Assembly: GCA_964370185.1 (NCBI GenBank)
Contig: CAYJIJ010000081.1
Span: 1-8,703 of the forward strand
From: CAYJEQ01 sp964370185
GTDB lineage: Bacteria > Bacillota > Clostridia > Oscillospirales > Ruminococcaceae
Direction: 5' to 3'
DNA: 8,703 bases
Shown here: in pieces, positions 6,342 to 8,703 of the stretch
How positions within the stretch are numbered: the first letter of the stretch is position 1
Layout of the letters: each line of letters begins with the position of its first letter
Program-made: the position numbers and the translations under genes
The notes under the pieces: model-generated
The model's database searches: none
Told to the model about the DNA's origin: nothing
What the model saw: only the letters and a program-made list of their open reading frames with translations

Positions 6342-7733
6342 CTATTTAACTGTTTGCTCTTTTTTCTGTGTTAACATGGAGACAATTATAAAGAATATTA
6401 CTGAGAATAAGCAGCTTAAAATATCGGATGGAATGCCAAGAACGGAGAAACCATTCATTCCAAGGAATGCAAATACTAAACCGCCGATAAGTCCTGCAAA
6501 AGCTCCTGCTTTAGTAGCGCCTTTCCAAAGCAGACCACCTACAACTGGTGCAAAAACGCCTGCAGTGTAGATTGTGTAGGATAGGTTAAGCATTGGAATA
6601 ACCTGTGGAATTGCAAGTGCAGCTGCTACTGAGAATAAACCTACGCAAACTGTAAGAACTCTTGAAACTTTAAGTAGTTTTGTGGAGTCTTTTTCTCTGT
6701 CGAGCTTGCCGTAACGAAGGAGCACATCCCCTACTATATGGGAAGTTGCCGCTGTGAGCATACTATCCGCAGTTGACATAATTGCCGCAACAACCGCTGA
6801 AAGCACGATACCGCCGATGAATGGAGGTAGTACGCTTGTGATAATTGTAGGGATAACCATTGTAGCATTTTCAAGATCTGGGAATAACGCTCTACCACCG
6901 ATACCGAGTAGTGCAGGGAATAATGTGAGTACCGCTATTAAAATACCTGCCATAATACCTGCTTTTTTAGCAACTTTAGGACTGCTTGCTGCAAATAGTC
7001 TTTGATAAACATCCTGCCCGATAAGTGTGTAGATAAACATAGGTAGGATTAGATATAGAACATAGGAGGGTTCAGCCGCCATGGAGAAGTAATTCTCGTC
7101 CACACCCTGTGCAGTAATCGATGCAACCACTTCATCCCAGCTGCTAACATCAAAATATAGAATGAACGCCGCCGCAATGATACCAGTACCAGCTATTATA
7201 ACCTGAATAAAGTCGGTAAGTGTAACCGCCCAAAGACCACCAAATACTGTGTATCCAATAAATACAGCAGCAGCAAGAAGCGCGTTGCTCACTGGCGAGC
7301 CTATGCCGAGTGTAGCAAGGATACTACCTGCTGATGTAACCTGTGCAGCTAAAATCCCCACAAGTGCTAAGAGTGATAGCAGTGAAGTAATTAGCCTTAG
7401 GAGTGGGCTTTTATATCTTTGTTCCATAATTTCTGTAACTGTATATACATTCATGCCTTCCATTTTGCTCAGTACTAAGCAAACGCCGAGTATACCAGCG
7501 GCTCCCGCAAGACCGCTGTACCAACCTACCATACCGTCCGAATAGGCTGTTGCGCCGATACCTATAACATATCCGCCGCCGAAGTATGTAGCCGCAAGTG
7601 TAAATGCGGTAAGCCATACGCCGAGTCTGCGTCCTGCAAGTAGGAAGTCATCAACTCCGTTGTTGAATTTGTTGGCATAGACACCCACACCAAACATTGC
7701 AATGAGATAGACCACTAAAATTCCGATTAACAT
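6342..7733 (-). CDS. Sodium:solute symporter (SSS family), importer of the operon's substrate
   Basis: A 463-residue hydrophobic protein with about 12-13 membrane helices. It carries SSS (PutP/PanF-like) signatures: DFLLAGRRLG (29-38), LAATYFGGGYVIG (46-58), GYTVFGGLWAVTLTDFIQ (160-177), QDVYQRLFAA (240-249) and IMSTADSMLTAATS (318-331). The Ser-Thr of the last motif fits the conserved Na2 sodium site of this LeuT-fold family. It should couple inward Na+ flow to uptake of a small zwitterion across the cytoplasmic membrane. Family members carry proline, pantothenate, sugars or carboxylates, and specificity cannot be read from sequence. As first gene of the operon with the racemase and lyase homologues, it probably imports their substrate. 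The start at 7733 has AGAGGG upstream (near 7743-7748). Confidence 0.92.
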   Translation of the reverse strand: MLIGILVVYLIAMFGVGVYANKFNNGVDDFLLAGRRLGVWLTAFTLAATYFGGGYVIGIGATAYSDGMVGWYSGLAGAAGILGVCLVLSKMEGMNVYTVTEIMEQRYKSPLLRLITSLLSLLALVGILAAQVTSAGSILATLGIGSPVSNALLAAAVFIGYTVFGGLWAVTLTDFIQVIIAGTGIIAAAFILYFDVSSWDEVVASITAQGVDENYFSMAAEPSYVLYLILPMFIYTLIGQDVYQRLFAASSPKVAKKAGIMAGILIAVLTLFPALLGIGGRALFPDLENATMVIPTIITSVLPPFIGGIVLSAVVAAIMSTADSMLTAATSHIVGDVLLRYGKLDREKDSTKLLKVSRVLTVCVGLFSVAAALAIPQVIPMLNLSYTIYTAGVFAPVVGGLLWKGATKAGAFAGLIGGLVFAFLGMNGFSVLGIPSDILSCLFSVIFFIIVSMLTQKKEQTVK

Positions 7734-7761
7734 AATTTTTACCCTCTTTCAATTTTTTTGC

Positions 7762-7785
7762 TTTATAGCTTAATTCTTAATACAG
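7762..7785 (-). promoter_or_regulatory. Weak candidate promoter of the symporter-racemase-lyase operon
   Basis: A TATAAA -10 (complement of 7762-7767) has a poor -35 like TTTGCT about 16 bases upstream on the minus strand. It would give a short leader before the ATG at 7733. A good -35 elsewhere (TTGGCA, complement of 7796-7801) lacks a matching -10. The weak -35 would fit an activator-dependent promoter, but this is a tentative call. Confidence 0.25.
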
Positions 7786-7870
7786 CAAATAGCGTGCCAA
7801 AGTTACACAATGTTAAAACAACGCATTTATGCCATAAAATGGATTTAGCTAATTAAATTAAAATTAAAGC

Positions 7871-7908
7871 ACGCAAAATAATTTTGCATAAGCAAAGTGA
7901 TTTTGCGT
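7871..7908. promoter_or_regulatory. Tandem 15-bp palindromes, candidate operator in the divergent region
   Basis: GCAAAATAATTTTGC (7873-7887) is a perfect odd palindrome, and GCAAAGTGATTTTGC (7892-7906) is the same site with one arm change. Their centres are 19 bp apart, close to two helical turns. The outer ends also form a 9-bp inverted repeat (ACGCAAAAT at 7871-7879 and ATTTTGCGT at 7900-7908). The pair lies about 50 bp upstream of the acetyltransferase promoter and about 140 bp upstream of the symporter start. Two equal dimer sites on one DNA face suggest cooperative binding of a regulator, which is not encoded in this window. The rest of 7734-8029 is AT-rich. Confidence 0.55.
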
Positions 7909-7957
7909 ATGATTACTATGGTTTGTTAAAATAAATTGTTAGACTGCAATCTCTTAC

Positions 7958-7987
7958 TTGAATTCTCACTGCTTTTTTTGATATAAT
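7958..7987 (+). promoter_or_regulatory. Sigma-A promoter of the acetyltransferase gene
   Basis: TTGAAT (7958-7963) and a perfect TATAAT (7982-7987) are spaced by 18 bases, with transcription expected to start near 7994. A second TATAAT at 7996-8001 lacks a good -35. The ribosome binding site AAGGA (8016-8020) is 9 bases before the ATG. Confidence 0.65.
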
Positions 7988-8029
7988 ATACACATTATAA
8001 TGCTTACCAACTTTTAAGGAAATTTAAAA

Positions 8030-8542
8030 ATGAACATAAGAGAAGAAAAACTCGGCGATTACGAAATAGTATATGCTTTGGTAGAGGAGGCTTTTAAAAC
8101 AGCCGAACATTCCGATGGAAATGAACATAATTTAGTTAAAAGACTTCGAAACAGTGATGGCTTTATCAAAGAATTATCTTTAGTGGCAGAAGAGGGGGGT
8201 GTACTGCTCGGGCATATAATGTTTACAAAGGCAAAGGTTGGCGAAGTAGGTGCACTTGCACTTGCGCCATTATCGGTTTCTCCAGATGCACAGAGAAAAG
8301 GAGTCGGCAAGGCTTTAATAAATAAGGGCCATGAAATAGCGAAGGCTATGGGCTATGATATAGTTATTGTGCTTGGCAGTGAAAAATACTATCCTAAAAT
8401 GGGATATATTCCTGCAAGTGTTTTGGGAATAAAGGCTCCATTTGATGTGCCCGATGAAAACTTTATGGCTATTAGCTTAAGTGGCAGTACCGAGGCGATT
8501 AATGGAAGCGTTGAGTATGTTAAGGAAATATTGCAGGGCTAA
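8030..8542 (+). CDS. GNAT-family N-acetyltransferase (YhbS-like)
   Basis: A 170-residue single-domain protein with the GCN5-related acetyltransferase fold. It begins MNIREEKLGDYEIVYALVEE, has a strand pair VAEEGGVLLGHIMFTKAKV, then ALAPLSVSPDAQRKGVGKAL, whose Q/R-K-G-V-G-K-A loop binds the acetyl-CoA pyrophosphate, and continues YDIVIVLGSEKYYPKMGYIPA. The LALAPLSVSP..QRKGVG and LGS..YY.KMGY pattern matches the YhbS-type group (COG3153), whose acceptors are mostly unknown. It would act in the cytosol on a small amine or protein. The gene is divergent from the symporter operon but has its own promoter and a clear AAGGA site, so a functional link to the operon is not shown. Confidence 0.9.
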   Translation: MNIREEKLGDYEIVYALVEEAFKTAEHSDGNEHNLVKRLRNSDGFIKELSLVAEEGGVLLGHIMFTKAKVGEVGALALAPLSVSPDAQRKGVGKALINKGHEIAKAMGYDIVIVLGSEKYYPKMGYIPASVLGIKAPFDVPDENFMAISLSGSTEAINGSVEYVKEILQG

Positions 8543-8571
8543 AATATAGAAATTAGCAACATTATAAAATT

Positions 8572-8608
8572 AGGGGTATTTCTTCACTTATGGTGAAGAA
8601 ATACCCCT
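8572..8608. terminator. 16-bp perfect hairpin between convergent genes
   Basis: AGGGGTATTTCTTCAC (8572-8587) is fully complementary to 8593-8608 with loop TTATG. On the minus strand it is followed by AATTTTAT, so it best fits as the terminator of the gene entering from the right edge. On the plus strand no T run follows, but the stem can still slow polymerase leaving the acetyltransferase gene. Confidence 0.75.
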
Positions 8609-8630
8609 CAGACCGAAGACAAAAGCGAAG

Positions 8631-8654
8631 CCATAAAAAATCTTATGGTTTTTT
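8631..8654 (+). terminator. Intrinsic terminator of the acetyltransferase gene
   Basis: CCATAA (8631-8636) pairs with TTATGG (8643-8648), followed by six T (8649-8654). The stem is short, but the long T run and the preceding strong hairpin together should stop plus-strand transcription. The right arm overlaps the stop codon of the converging minus-strand gene. Confidence 0.55.
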
Positions 8655-8702
8655 GCTTACTGTGTCACCTAAAACTTTCAAATTACGCTCATATACCCTC
8701 GT
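8643..8702 (-). CDS. 3' end of an unidentified gene entering from the right edge
   Basis: On the minus strand a frame open at the right edge encodes 19 residues, including YERNLKVLGDTVSKKP, and stops with TAA at 8643-8645. The composition is protein-like, and it ends just before the 16-bp hairpin whose T-rich side faces this direction, which supports a real gene end. The fragment is too short to name a family, and the start lies outside the window. Confidence 0.45.
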   Translation of the reverse strand, partial: TRVYERNLKVLGDTVSKKP

Positions 8703-8703
8703 A

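Noticed and set aside
3750..7545. Several plus-strand frames of 60-147 codons opposite the lyase, racemase and symporter genes
   Set aside because: They are antisense to genes with strong family motifs and lack start signals or recognisable domains.
7411..7617. 68-codon minus-strand frame within the symporter gene
   Set aside because: It is a shadow of the symporter reading frame with low-complexity Tyr/Arg-rich composition.
8059..8310. 83-codon minus-strand frame opposite the acetyltransferase
   Set aside because: It is antisense to a clear GNAT gene, has Ser/Pro-rich composition and no domain.
1..8703. tRNA, rRNA, CRISPR array, transposase or integrase
   Set aside because: No cloverleaf, rRNA core, regularly spaced direct repeats or recombinase motifs were found on either strand.

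Overview
The window looks like a chromosomal segment of a low-GC, anaerobic Firmicute, probably class Clostridia. The supporting signs are AT-rich intergenic DNA, AGGAGG-type ribosome binding sites, sigma-A-like promoters (TTGATA-N17-TATAAT), a PAS/GGDEF protein of a clostridial type, and a Na+-coupled amino-acid operon with a proline racemase-family enzyme. Species cannot be named. There are no rRNA or tRNA genes, CRISPR arrays, transposases or phage genes.

Layout. (1) Positions 1-256 hold a possible gene tail (1-75, +) and an imperfect 81-bp palindromic element (103-183). (2) Positions 257-1204 are a divergent stress-type module: an HxlR-family repressor (-) and a small flavin-binding pyridoxamine-phosphate-oxidase-fold protein (+). 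A strong promoter lies between them with a palindrome and repeats between its -35 and -10, and a strong terminator follows the flavoprotein. (3) Positions 1229-3463 are a cytosolic PAS-PAS-GGDEF-(GAF-like) diguanylate cyclase (-), with its own promoter and a leader of about 290 nt. (4) Positions 3607-7733 are a three-gene operon on the minus strand, transcribed symporter -> proline racemase-family enzyme -> aromatic amino-acid lyase homologue, and closed by a 17-bp perfect hairpin. (5) Positions 8030-8542 are a YhbS-like GNAT acetyltransferase (+), facing the end of an unidentified gene that enters from the right edge (-).

The operon is the most interesting part. The lyase is clearly a histidine ammonia-lyase (HAL) homologue: YGVTTGFG, RSHA, LLNGT, QD-Y--R and SIPT-ANQED are all present. 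The Ala-Ser-Gly tripeptide that every MIO-dependent lyase needs to build its electrophilic cofactor is cleanly absent, and the reading frame and flanking motifs are intact. As I recall the P. putida HAL numbering, the active-site offset is +18 before this point and +15 after it, which is an exact three-residue deletion. The known precedent for a MIO-less member of this superfamily is ergothionase (Treponema denticola), which removes trimethylamine from ergothioneine and needs no MIO because the amine is already a quaternary leaving group. The best hypothesis is therefore uptake and fermentative or respiratory use of ergothioneine or another histidine-betaine-like compound: Na+ symport, a cofactor-independent racemase/isomerase step of unknown target, and beta-elimination. 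The racemase homologue keeps both catalytic cysteines but has MCGAG where the family usually has MCGH, so its substrate is probably not plain proline. This lyase + racemase + symporter unit, with no urocanase or reductase beside it, is the candidate undescribed system.
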